The position numbers were made by a program, and so were the translations under genes. This document shows, piece by piece, positions 44,944 through 54,066 of a stretch of DNA of 64,000 nucleotides. The notes under the pieces were generated by a model. The model worked only from the letters and a program-made list of their open reading frames with translations. It was not told the origin of the DNA and made no database searches. Every line of letters begins with the position of its first letter. The stretch's first letter is position 1. The DNA is taken from contig JADJXO010000002.1 in NCBI GenBank assembly GCA_016715825.1, positions 434,001-498,000 of the forward strand. The letters run 5' to 3'. This DNA is from Nitrospira sp. (GTDB taxonomy: Bacteria; Nitrospirota; Nitrospiria; Nitrospirales; Nitrospiraceae).

Positions 44944-46212
44944 ATGGGGTACGAAGAGGAGTTAGAAGCATATCGATCACAACGCCTTCAATCATTGAGC
45001 AACCAACCCAGTCGCTCGGTTCGTGGTGGGTCGGATCCCATCCAGGTCTATGTCAATGAGCGGCGCGTTGGTGAGCTTGAGGGTGTGGGAGTGGATGCCA
45101 CGCTGCACGTGAAGAACCTCGAGCACATTGAGACCATTCAGCTTCGAACTGAAGATGGAACGCTCCTGGGGGGATTAGTCGCACCGGAATATGGGTATCG
45201 GACCAGCCGTATCCAGGTAGCAGCCGATGCGGTCGAGCTCTGCGTCCATAATACCGCCCAGGGAGGAGTGCTCAACGCGGCGTTTGTTCCCGCCCCGAGT
45301 TACTGGAGTCGAACCTGGAAAGCGCTTGCTGAGGTAGCCGATAGGCTGGCAATACGGCGTCCGGATACGGCGCTTGCTCATAGCATGCGAACCATCGCAT
45401 TCACGCAAGTGTTGTTGGCACTTATGGTGGTCGGACTGGGGTTCGACCGACTGGCGACCTGGGTGAATCCGGAAGGAAAACCGGGCTTCGTTGGGCAACC
45501 AACGACTCTTCGGACTGTCTCAATGACGGAGATGGACAAGTTGGAGCAACAGTTGGGTGACCTTGTACGGATACAACAGAAGGTCGGAGCAACGCTCGAG
45601 TCTCAGCAAAAAGGGATGGCGCAGCTCCATCAGACGATGGCCCAACTGTCCTCAAGTCATGAATCCGTAGTGTCCAGCGTTGTCATGGTCAAGGAGGAGA
45701 TGGAGAAGCGACAGGAAGGCTCTGACACAGATCGACCAACACAACGTCCTGTGAGCGACTTCGTACAGAAGGAGCAGCTCGAAGCGACGATTAAGAACCT
45801 GACTGTCGATAATGCTCGGTTATCGAACGAACTGGCCAGAATGGAAGAGCATAACCAGACTTTGTCGGCTAAGCTCCAGACGGCGAGCGCGAATGCCTCG
45901 AAGGCCGTCGATAAAAACCCGGAGCGGTTGTTGGCGAGTCAGGCAGATGTGTCGAGTAAAAATCAGTCGGTGCAAGTTGCTGAGAGTCTCCAGAACTCCC
46001 AGACGGTGCCGTTCCTCTTTTGGGTCACCTTCAGCGAAGGTACGAGTCAGGAGAGTATCGACCAGTGGGTTCATGAAAAGAGGGGCCACAAGGGAGCGGT
46101 GAACGAAGGTTGGCAGGAAGTGCGGATTGTTCCCCCGGCAGTCCCTCCCGATCTATTTCTCGAGCAAATCAGAGGTGAGAAAATCGTCAAGGCTGCGCGG
46201 ATCCAAGAGTAA
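44944..46212 (+). CDS. 422-aa single-pass coiled-coil membrane protein of unknown function
   Basis: ATG 44944 follows GGAGG. An N-terminal beta-rich cytosolic domain (about 30-120, DPIQVYVNERRVGELEGVGV, ILRTEDG-like strand) precedes one helix (TQVLLALMVVGLGFDRLA, near 160), then a long coiled coil with Gln/Glu-rich heptads (about 195-340) and a C-terminal domain (VPFLFWVTFSEGTSQESID) outside. The plan recalls anti-sigma or envelope-sensing proteins but no known family fits. Pairs with the 278-aa gene upstream. Confidence 0.65.
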   Translation: MGYEEELEAYRSQRLQSLSNQPSRSVRGGSDPIQVYVNERRVGELEGVGVDATLHVKNLEHIETIQLRTEDGTLLGGLVAPEYGYRTSRIQVAADAVELCVHNTAQGGVLNAAFVPAPSYWSRTWKALAEVADRLAIRRPDTALAHSMRTIAFTQVLLALMVVGLGFDRLATWVNPEGKPGFVGQPTTLRTVSMTEMDKLEQQLGDLVRIQQKVGATLESQQKGMAQLHQTMAQLSSSHESVVSSVVMVKEEMEKRQEGSDTDRPTQRPVSDFVQKEQLEATIKNLTVDNARLSNELARMEEHNQTLSAKLQTASANASKAVDKNPERLLASQADVSSKNQSVQVAESLQNSQTVPFLFWVTFSEGTSQESIDQWVHEKRGHKGAVNEGWQEVRIVPPAVPPDLFLEQIRGEKIVKAARIQE

Positions 46213-46654
46213 ATACGTCGCTCCGCGTGACCGGCGGTGTGGCGACAGTCTTCGGACATCGCGACAGCCAGGGAGGCGAACGCCAATCGGTCCCGTTGAA
46301 GTCTGATGACGATAAGCGGTGATTCAAGCCTGCAGTTGGTTCAAATGCCCCCAGGACAACATGAAAAACATGTCCCATCGAGCACGGTCGTTGTGGGATC
46401 GAATGGCAAGTCAAGGTGGGGCGTCTGGACATATTTTGGTATGGGCCGAGAGGTTTTGTCCGTTGAGTCGGAAAAGATGGGTGCGTAACATGACATTCGG
46501 TAGGAGGATACACGTAAGCAGCATGGATGTCTCACCCAACAGTCTTTTGGTGATCAACCTTCAATCAACAAATCGCCCGGCTCACACAAACACCTAACAA
46601 GTAAACAAGCTGACGACTGGCTAGCCCAGTTGATTACGAGAGAAAGGAAGACAT
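46213..46654. other. Intergenic region before the glycosyltransferase
   Basis: About 440 bp with no supported gene or repeat. It probably carries the promoter for the glycosyltransferase run. Confidence 0.35.
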
Positions 46655-47782
46655 ATGAGAATCGCACAAGTAGCTCCCTTGTGGGAAAGCGTTCCACCAA
46701 AACTCTACGGGGGAACTGAGAGAATCGTTTCGTATGTGACGGAAGAACTGGTTGCGATGGGGCATGATGTGACGCTGTTTGCCAGTGGGGACTCAGAAAC
46801 GGCCGCGAAGCTTGAAGCGATTTCCCCACAGGCGCTCCGGTTGAAGACAGGTCTTTTCAATCGGGATGCGTACTTGATGATGCTGCACGAACGGGGGCTT
46901 GGGTCGGCCCATGGCTTCGATATTATTCATTCGCACTTGGATTTCACCGGGTTTCCTTTGGCGCGGAGAAATCCTGTCCCAGTTGTGACAACCCTTCATG
47001 GCCGCTTGGACCTTCCGGAACTTGAGCCAGTCTATCGGGAATTTTCTGAAATGCCTCTGGTCTCCATATCGAACGCGCAACGCCGGCCGCTGCCCTGGGC
47101 CAACTGGGCCGGCACCATCTATCATGGGCTTCCGCGTAACATGTATTCCTTTCAGGAGGGATCTCAGGGGTACTTGGCATTTTTAGGGAGGCTCGCTCCG
47201 GAAAAACGACCAGACCAAGCGATCGAGATCGCCAAACGAGCTGGGATTCCCCTTCGCATTGCGGCAAAGGTTGACCCGTCGGACCGTATGTACTTTGAAG
47301 CCGAGGTTGAGCCATTGCTCAACCATCCGCTCATAGAGTTCGTGGGGGAAATCTCCGATGCCGAAAAAAACGAGTTCATCGGCAATGCAATGGCGTTGGT
47401 ATGTCCCTACGACTGGCCTGAACCATTCGGGTTGGTGCTGATCGAAGCCTTTGCCTGCGGGACCCCGGTGATTGCCTATCGGCGTGGCTCGATTCCAGAA
47501 ATCATCGATCACGGGGTCACGGGCTTCATTTGTGAAACCGTTGATGAGATGGTGGAGGCAGTCGGTCAGATCCCCCTCATTGATCGAAAGCAATGCCGGG
47601 CAGCATTCGACGAGCGGTTTACCGCAGATCGGATGGCCCGTGACTATGTCACGTTGTATGAACGCCTTCTGCTCGAAGAGGGGGCGATACAAGCCCCACG
47701 AGGCATCGAATTTGGTCGATCAAACAACGAGCCGTTCAAGCCTGCATCGCACTCTTTCCCTGGGGGGCGCCGACATGTCTGA
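46655..47782 (+). CDS. GT4-family glycosyltransferase
   Basis: 375 aa GT-B fold. The N-domain has the glycine loop PPKLYGGTERIVSYVTEEL and IIHSHLDF; the C-domain has FLGRLAPEKRPDQAIEIAKRAG and the donor-binding EPFGLVLIEAFACGTPVIAYRRG...PEIIDHGVTGFI (E-x7-E motif). Retaining transferase, cytosolic, using a nucleotide sugar; acceptor unknown. Its end overlaps the next MFS gene by 8 bp. Confidence 0.9.
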   Translation: MRIAQVAPLWESVPPKLYGGTERIVSYVTEELVAMGHDVTLFASGDSETAAKLEAISPQALRLKTGLFNRDAYLMMLHERGLGSAHGFDIIHSHLDFTGFPLARRNPVPVVTTLHGRLDLPELEPVYREFSEMPLVSISNAQRRPLPWANWAGTIYHGLPRNMYSFQEGSQGYLAFLGRLAPEKRPDQAIEIAKRAGIPLRIAAKVDPSDRMYFEAEVEPLLNHPLIEFVGEISDAEKNEFIGNAMALVCPYDWPEPFGLVLIEAFACGTPVIAYRRGSIPEIIDHGVTGFICETVDEMVEAVGQIPLIDRKQCRAAFDERFTADRMARDYVTLYERLLLEEGAIQAPRGIEFGRSNNEPFKPASHSFPGGRRHV

Positions 47783-49115
47783 GGTTGTAACTGATTCAGC
47801 GGAAGTCCCTTCCGCCTCAGGCCGCAGGCGTGGCTGGGAGCTCGTCAAGACGAGAGACTTTGGTTTCTTGTTCGCAGGCCAGACGATCTCACAAATTGGT
47901 GACAGTCTGAACAAAGTGGCGTTGCTCTGGTTTGTTTACGACTTGACCGGATCGGCGCTCAAGATGGCGGTGGTCGGGTTGCTTCAAACCCTCCCACCCC
48001 TGCTGTTTGGACCACTGATTGGTGTATATTTGGATCGGGTTCGAAAGAAGCCGGTGATGATCGGGGTCGACCTCCTCCGCACACTGATGGTGCTCTTGAT
48101 CCCGGTACTCTATGCCATGGAGGCTCTGACGCTCGATCGCCTCTATGTCCTTGTATTCGCCACAGCTATTTTCTCGACCATCTTTGGGCCAGCCTTGACG
48201 TCTGCCGTTCCACTGATCGTGCCTAAGGATCGGTTGATCGCTGCCAATGCGCTGATGCAAACGACAACGAATGTAGGACTCCTGGTGGGCCCAGCCCTCA
48301 GTGGTCTTGGCATTGCCCTCATCGGAGCCCAAAACGTGCTCTATGTTGATGCAGCGACGTTCTTTGTCTCTGCGCTGTGCATATTCCCTATTCGCGTGCG
48401 TGAAACGCTCGATCATTTTCGTCTTGCGAGCAAGGGCTTGACGGAAGGCATCACCAGCGACTTGCTGGCAGGTTTTCGCTTCGTGTTTGTCGAACAAAAG
48501 ACCGTCATGTTGCTTATGGTGACGGCTACCCTCTATAGCGTGGGCATTAGCGCCTTTATCTTTTTGTTGCCTGTCTTTGCGAAAGACGTGCTTGGAGTGG
48601 GTCCGATCCAACTTGGGTGGCTGTGGTCGGCGCTTGGCATTGGAATGCTATTGGCGTCCCTTGTTCTTACCTCGATTACACAAGGAGATGTCCCTTGGCG
48701 CTTGCGCTTCATGTCCGGTGCGCTGGCCATCGGGGGTATTGCTGTGGCCGCACTTGGTTTCCTTGATGCCCCTGTTGTTGCCGGAGCCTTGATCGCCGTG
48801 ATCGGGGGAAGCACAGCCATGTTCACGCCGCTCGTGTGGACAATGCTGCAAGAATTGACGCCCACGCATCTCCTCGGCCGAGTGTTTACAAGTTTTGCAA
48901 CGGGAGGGATGGCCTCATCGATGGCTGGAATGGCGGGATTCGGTTGGGCTGCGGATACCATCGGCCCTGCCGCTAGCTTGGCAGGTATCAGTGCCGTTCT
49001 TCTCATGACAGCCGCTACCGCATGGCTCTTCAGCTTCTATAAATCGCATGCACAAGGGTTAACAATTGCCACGGGTGGTCCATTCCCTTCTCAAACCAGC
49101 CCCGCTCAGACGTAG
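47775..49115 (+). CDS. MFS transporter (first of a related pair)
   Basis: 446 aa with 12 predicted helices from ATG 47775; the frame is open further upstream but overlaps the glycosyltransferase. Motifs: FLFAGQTISQIGDSLNKVAL and LIGVYLDRVRKKPVMIG (the MFS loop 2-3 motif). It is of the EntS-like drug/siderophore exporter type. A clear paralogue is at 50545. Its 8-bp overlap with the glycosyltransferase suggests co-translation and possibly export of a glycosylated compound. Confidence 0.88.
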   Translation: MSEVVTDSAEVPSASGRRRGWELVKTRDFGFLFAGQTISQIGDSLNKVALLWFVYDLTGSALKMAVVGLLQTLPPLLFGPLIGVYLDRVRKKPVMIGVDLLRTLMVLLIPVLYAMEALTLDRLYVLVFATAIFSTIFGPALTSAVPLIVPKDRLIAANALMQTTTNVGLLVGPALSGLGIALIGAQNVLYVDAATFFVSALCIFPIRVRETLDHFRLASKGLTEGITSDLLAGFRFVFVEQKTVMLLMVTATLYSVGISAFIFLLPVFAKDVLGVGPIQLGWLWSALGIGMLLASLVLTSITQGDVPWRLRFMSGALAIGGIAVAALGFLDAPVVAGALIAVIGGSTAMFTPLVWTMLQELTPTHLLGRVFTSFATGGMASSMAGMAGFGWAADTIGPAASLAGISAVLLMTAATAWLFSFYKSHAQGLTIATGGPFPSQTSPAQT

Positions 49116-49169
49116 GTCCACACCGAACGGTTTTGTCAGGAATTGTTCAAAAAGCATTCAGACGCAATC

Positions 49170-49204
49170 CCAGGCAGCTTCCTGATGAACAGGGGGCTGC
49201 CTGG
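49170..49204. terminator. Strong hairpin after the first MFS gene
   Basis: CCAGGCAGC (49170-49178) pairs perfectly with GCTGCCTGG (49196-49204), and CCTG/CAGG inside extends the stem. No T-tract follows. It sits 54 bp past the MFS stop and 92 bp before the BON gene, so it may attenuate or stabilise the transcript. Confidence 0.5.
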
Positions 49205-49296
49205 TGGTCTATACAGACCGGTGACAGGGAAGCAACCGCGAGTTAGAATGCGTGTGTGACCTTCTACGTAAGAAGTTCATAAGGAGGAATCATGCG

Positions 49297-50545
49297 ATGA
49301 CCACGTCAATACGAGTGCTGATCGCTTTGAGCCTGTTCTCGATCTGGCCGCTAGGTGCACACTCTGAAGCATCTGAGGCCAACGAGAAAGAACAGGTGCC
49401 GGAAAAATCTGCACCAGCCGCCGTACAGGCACCTGCTGGATCCGACGGTCAGCTCGCGGCGCCAAAACCGGCGCCCGAAGCAAAGCCGCATCCCCCGGCG
49501 GCTCCGGTGCCAAAGAGCGAACCTCCGACTGAGCGCAAAGAAGTCGTGCCGGTCAAACCGGCGGCCTCCGACGGCCAAGCGGTGACGCCAAACCCGACTC
49601 CAGAAGTGAAGCCACAGCCTCAAGCTGTTCCCGTGCCAAAGAGTGATACCTCAGCAGAGCATAAACATAAAGAGGGTGTGCCAGAAAAGCCTGCGTCCGA
49701 CAGTCAGCCCACGGCACCGAAACCGGTACTGGTACCGGAAGGGAAGCCACAGGCGCCGGCTACTCCGGCACCGAAGAGCGAGGCCTCGATGGAGCACAAA
49801 GAGGGTACCAAAAAAGCCTGCGTCCGACAGTCAAGCTGTGCCCCAGAAACCGGCGCACGAGGCGAAACCACAGCCACCAGCGGCGTCTAAGGCCAAGAGT
49901 GAGACGGCAACGGAACATAAAGAAGGTGTCCCGGAAAAGTCTGCTCCGCGGGTGCCGCAGGCACCAGTTGCAGCCGATGGACAACCGGCGACACCGAAGC
50001 TGTCACCGGACGCCAAGCCTCAAGCTCCTACGATAAAAGCCGACTTGCCGCCTGACCAGGAGGTGAAGGATAAGGAGCCGGCTCTAAAGAAAACGTTGGG
50101 TTCCTTGATCCTCTCAGTCAAGCTCGCGCTCATGGGAGATTCACGGTTGTTCCACTACGAGATCGAAGCCGAAGATGATGAGCAAACCATTACACTCAGC
50201 GGGCGTGTTTCGACAGAAGACGAGAAGGCTTCTGCGAAAGAAGTAGCGGAGAAGGTCCCCGGCGTCAAGAATGTGGTCAACAAACTTTCGGTCGAGAAGG
50301 ATCTCGCCAAGACCTTGTCCAAGAAACAGGATGATGCGCTCACCTCTTTGATTAAAGAACGGTTCTCCAAGAGCGCTACGTTAAAGGCTGCCAATTTTGA
50401 GGTCAAGACGGAAGATGGGGTCGTCCTGATTCAGGGAACGGTTCGCTTCCAGGTCATTGCCCTCGAGGCTGCTGAGGCTGCTCGGCAAGTGCCCGGGGTA
50501 CGTGCCGTCAACACCGAAAAGGTGAGGTTGGAGGGTGAGAGCTGA
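49297..50545 (+). pseudogene. Secreted BON-domain protein with Pro/Ala repeats, frameshifted
   Basis: Start ATG 49297 (AAGGAGG 9 bp upstream) gives a signal peptide (LIALSLFSIWPLGAHS) and imperfect ~40-aa repeats (VPEKPASDSQ... KPQPQAVPVPKSD ... EHKEG). At 49802-49816 the frame breaks: upstream reads EHKEGTKKACVRQ, but the other frame continues the repeat with VPKKPASDSQ. Loss of two bases from a GGTGTACC-like site would explain it. The second frame runs to 50545 with two BON domains (ITLSGRVSTEDEKASAKEVA, VLIQGTVRF...VPGVRAVNTEKV). Envelope-spanning linker with BON lipid- or peptidoglycan-associated ends. Broken or a sequencing error. Confidence 0.8.
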
Positions 50546-51834
50546 TGCAGGGCCGCTCCGGCCACTTTTCTCGCTCTCCCACCATAATGGAGACAGCAGA
50601 TCTCACCGAGGTCAAGGCTCGGCCGCTACTTCTGACGCGAGATTTTGGACTCGTCTGGTCCGGGCAACTCATCTCTCAGATCGGCGACGGTGTTTCCAAA
50701 CTGGCCCTTCTCTGGTTCGTCTATGCGGTCACCGGTTCTCCGCTCAAGACCTCGATCATCGGGCTCCTGCAGACGATCCCCCCGATCGTTCTGGGGCCGA
50801 TCATTGGAGTGTATGTCGATCGACTTCCGAAGAAGGTGTTGCTCATCACCAGTGATTTGTTGCGCGCGGTGCTGATTGGGTTGATTCCATGCCTGATTCC
50901 GGTTGAATCCTTTACAGTCTCGGTGCTCTATATCTTAGTCTTCCTTCACGCGGTCGCCTCAGCAGTGTTCGGACCTGCTCTCACAGCCTCCATTCCGACG
51001 TTCGTTCCGAAGACACAGTTCACGGCGGCCAATGCGTTGCTGCAGGGCACCACGAGCCTCGGCATCATTTTTGGTCCGGCGATGAGCGGATTAGGCATCG
51101 CCGCCTACGGGTCGCAGGAAGTGTTATGCCTCAATGCAGCGACCTATGTGATTTCGGCCGCGTGTCTCATGCTGGTCCGTTTTGGTCGGCCTGCCGCAGT
51201 CACGCCATCGCTTGCAGCACCCCCGACAGTATTGCAGGATCTCGTTGAGGGGTTCCGCTACAGCGTGGTCACCCAGCCTGGTCTATTACTCTTGACCGGT
51301 ACCGCCGCACTCCACACGTTCGGTAGTAGTGCACTGAGCGCGTTGTTCCCGGTGTTCGCGAGGAAGATGCTGGGACTTGGACCGGTCGAGGTGGGGTATT
51401 TATGGTCGGCGCTCGGTGTCGGGTTACTGCTCACGTCCATCGGGCTGCTCTGGGTGACGAACTGGATGGTCAATGATCGTTTAAAGCTGATCGTGAGCAC
51501 GAGTGTGGTAAGCGGCGCCGCCCTGTGTGGGCTGATATGGACCGTTGATCCGTACGTAGCCGGTCTTCTGATGGCAATCGTCGGCTGCGGGTTGGGAACG
51601 TTTACGCCGATTGCCTGGGGGATGATTCAGGAGCTGGCACCAAGCCAGATGGTTGGGCGCGTGCTGGGACTGTATGGGACCGGGGCTATGACTGCGGCCA
51701 TCGGGGGGATTTCTGCGTTCGGTTGGATCACGGAGCAACAGGGACCGGAAACCGGACTGCTCGGAATCGGAATCGTTCTTTTACTCTCAGCGTTGGTGGC
51801 TGCCCGGATGAGTCGGGCTACTGTCGTCACCTAG
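50545..51834 (+). CDS. MFS transporter (second of a related pair)
   Basis: 429 aa, 12 predicted helices. It aligns along its full length with the transporter at 47775: FGLVWSGQLISQIGDGVSKL and IGVYVDRLPKKVLLI match, as does the FGPALTASIPTFVP region. ATG 50545 overlaps the BON gene stop (TGATG). The pair looks like an old tandem duplication with the BON gene between. Substrate unknown. Confidence 0.88.
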   Translation: MQGRSGHFSRSPTIMETADLTEVKARPLLLTRDFGLVWSGQLISQIGDGVSKLALLWFVYAVTGSPLKTSIIGLLQTIPPIVLGPIIGVYVDRLPKKVLLITSDLLRAVLIGLIPCLIPVESFTVSVLYILVFLHAVASAVFGPALTASIPTFVPKTQFTAANALLQGTTSLGIIFGPAMSGLGIAAYGSQEVLCLNAATYVISAACLMLVRFGRPAAVTPSLAAPPTVLQDLVEGFRYSVVTQPGLLLLTGTAALHTFGSSALSALFPVFARKMLGLGPVEVGYLWSALGVGLLLTSIGLLWVTNWMVNDRLKLIVSTSVVSGAALCGLIWTVDPYVAGLLMAIVGCGLGTFTPIAWGMIQELAPSQMVGRVLGLYGTGAMTAAIGGISAFGWITEQQGPETGLLGIGIVLLLSALVAARMSRATVVT

Positions 51835-51847
51835 TCAGGGGACATGT

Positions 51848-54016
51848 ATGAGCGACGTGATTCGATGGAATGATCAATATTACATCCTGGCTTCATCTTC
51901 GATGGCCGATGGCCGCACCGAAGTCCTGAAGCATGGAGAGACATTTGCCGTGTTTGATCGGTACGGTGATGTGTACCGGGTTCTCCCAAGTCCGCAGGGA
52001 CTCTATCACGAAGGGACGCGCTTTCTCTCACGCTTCGAGTTGTCGCTTGGGACTCAACGGCTGATGATGCTCAGCGCATCAGCGAAAGAGGACAATGCTC
52101 TCTTTACCGTGGATCTCACCAACTCAGACATGATGTTGGAAGGACAACGGCAGGTCCCTCGCGGGACACTTCATCTTTCCCGTACACGGTTTCTCTGGCA
52201 GGGCACATGGCATGAGCGGATTCGTGTACATAACTATGGAACGTCCAAACTCCCACTCTCGATCAGGATCGGACTCGATGCAGATTTTGCCGATCTTTTT
52301 GAGGCAAGAGGGCGGACGCGCCCACGCCGCGGCGTGCGCCTTAAAACCATTCGCTCCAAGTCCGGACTTGTGTTTGGATATAAAGGGCTTGATGGGGTCA
52401 TCCGTCGAACCCATGTACGGTGCTCGCCGGCTCCGAAACAGGTGATGGCCGATGGATTCAGGATTGAGTCGCGCATCCTCCCGAACGCCGATCTGACGTG
52501 GGAGATCACGATTTCTTGTGAGCTGGAACGGCAACGGAAGCGAAGTGTTCTCACCTACGATCGAGCTCAGCATGAAGCAGGGCGGGCATTAGAGAAAGCC
52601 ACTGCTTCAGATGCGCACATTTTTACCTCGAATGAACAATTCAATCACTGGCTGAACCGGTCGTTGGCTGATCTCCACATGTTGATTTCGGACACACCAC
52701 ATGGGCTCTATCCCTATGCAGGAGTGCCCTGGTTTAGCGTCCCGTTCGGACGGGACGGGATCATCACCGCACTGCAAATGTTATGGATGAATCCAGGCAT
52801 TGCGCGCGGGGTGCTGGGGTATTTGGCGGCCACGCAGGCAACGGACGTTCGGCCGGAGCAGGATGCAGAGGTCGGAAAAATATTGCACGAGACTCGCCAA
52901 GGTGAGATGGCTGCGCTTGGGGAAATTCCATTCGGTCGGTACTACGGAAGTGTCGATGCAACCCCGTTGTTCATTGTCTTGGCGGGTGCCTACTATCAAC
53001 GAAGCGGCGATCGCAAATTCCTTGTCACGCTCTGGCCGCATATTCGACGTGCGCTCGAGTGGATCGATCAGTCCGGTGACCCAACAGGTACGGGTTTCAC
53101 CACCTACGCTCGACAGTCTGCGAAGGGTCTGGTGCACCAAGGATGGAAAGATTCGCATGATTCTGTTTTTCATGCCGACGGAAGGGCAGTGGAAGGACCG
53201 GTGGCGTTCTGCGAGGTCCAAGCCTACGTGTATCGAGCCAAACAAGCAGCGGCGGATCTGGCTAGGATTCTGGGAGACGGCGCTCATGCCGATCGGTTGC
53301 TGAAGGAAGCAGACGCTCTTCAGGAACGATTTGAGCGGGCATTTTGGTGTGAAGACCTGGGTACCTACGCGCTTGCCTTGGACGGACGGGGGCGGCCCTG
53401 CCGGGTGCGTTCCTCGAATGCCGGGCATTGTCTGTACGGCGGTATAGCCGAGCAAAAGCGTGGACTACGGACGGCACGCGCACTCTTGGGCGAGGACTTT
53501 TTCAACGGCTGGGGCATCCGAACAATCGCAACCTCCGAGGCCCGATACAACCCGATGTCGTACCATAACGGGTCCGTGTGGCCTCATGACAACGCCCTTA
53601 TTGCGGATGGGATGGCGGCGTACGGAGATAAACAGGGCGCCATGAAGGTGTTAACCGGAATCTTCGATGCCAGCCTCTTTATCCCGCTTCATCGGTTGCC
53701 GGAACTGTTCTGCGGATTCTCTCGACGCCCCGGTGAAAGCCCCACGCTCTATCCAACGGCCTGTTCTCCGCAAGCCTGGGCGGCCGGCGCCGGCTTCCAG
53801 CTCTTGCAAGCCTGTCTGGGCCTGCAAATCGACGGCACTCGTCGTCTTGTGAGTTTCGACCGCCCCGTGCTTCCACCGTTCCTCGAGCGAGTAGAAATCC
53901 GAAACCTCTCCGTCGGCACCGCACGTCTGAACCTTGTGCTCGATCGACACGAGAACGAAGTGGCCCTGAGAGTGGCCCGCCGAATCGGCGAGGCAGAGGT
54001 TGTCCACGTGGTTTAG
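51848..54016 (+). CDS. Amylo-alpha-1,6-glucosidase (glycogen debranching enzyme)
   Basis: 722 aa. N-terminal glycogen-debranching domain (about 20-220, with FAVFDRYGDVYRV and YHEGTRFLSRFEL), then an (alpha/alpha)6 barrel: PWFSVPFGRDGIITALQML near 296 and YHNGSVWPHDNALIADGM near 571, holding catalytic-type acids. It hydrolyses alpha-1,6 branches in glycogen in the cytosol. It follows the second MFS gene by 13 bp, which links it with the GT4 and MFS genes in one carbohydrate-related run. Confidence 0.88.
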   Translation: MSDVIRWNDQYYILASSSMADGRTEVLKHGETFAVFDRYGDVYRVLPSPQGLYHEGTRFLSRFELSLGTQRLMMLSASAKEDNALFTVDLTNSDMMLEGQRQVPRGTLHLSRTRFLWQGTWHERIRVHNYGTSKLPLSIRIGLDADFADLFEARGRTRPRRGVRLKTIRSKSGLVFGYKGLDGVIRRTHVRCSPAPKQVMADGFRIESRILPNADLTWEITISCELERQRKRSVLTYDRAQHEAGRALEKATASDAHIFTSNEQFNHWLNRSLADLHMLISDTPHGLYPYAGVPWFSVPFGRDGIITALQMLWMNPGIARGVLGYLAATQATDVRPEQDAEVGKILHETRQGEMAALGEIPFGRYYGSVDATPLFIVLAGAYYQRSGDRKFLVTLWPHIRRALEWIDQSGDPTGTGFTTYARQSAKGLVHQGWKDSHDSVFHADGRAVEGPVAFCEVQAYVYRAKQAAADLARILGDGAHADRLLKEADALQERFERAFWCEDLGTYALALDGRGRPCRVRSSNAGHCLYGGIAEQKRGLRTARALLGEDFFNGWGIRTIATSEARYNPMSYHNGSVWPHDNALIADGMAAYGDKQGAMKVLTGIFDASLFIPLHRLPELFCGFSRRPGESPTLYPTACSPQAWAAGAGFQLLQACLGLQIDGTRRLVSFDRPVLPPFLERVEIRNLSVGTARLNLVLDRHENEVALRVARRIGEAEVVHVV

Positions 54017-54032
54017 GCCGACGTCGAGCGGC

Positions 54033-54066
54033 AGCGCTGAGTTCTTCTTACTCATATCTCAGCGCT
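54033..54066. terminator. Hairpin shared by convergent genes
   Basis: AGCGCTGAG (54033-54041) pairs perfectly with CTCAGCGCT (54058-54066). It lies between the debranching gene and the convergent permease and extends into the last codons of the permease. Likely a two-way transcription block, though no T-tract is evident. Confidence 0.45.

Noticed and set aside
49802..49818. Programmed frameshift at the A6 run of the BON gene
   Set aside because: The frames rejoin only if two bases are missing next to the run, and the protein has no known need for recoding; a mutation or read error is simpler.
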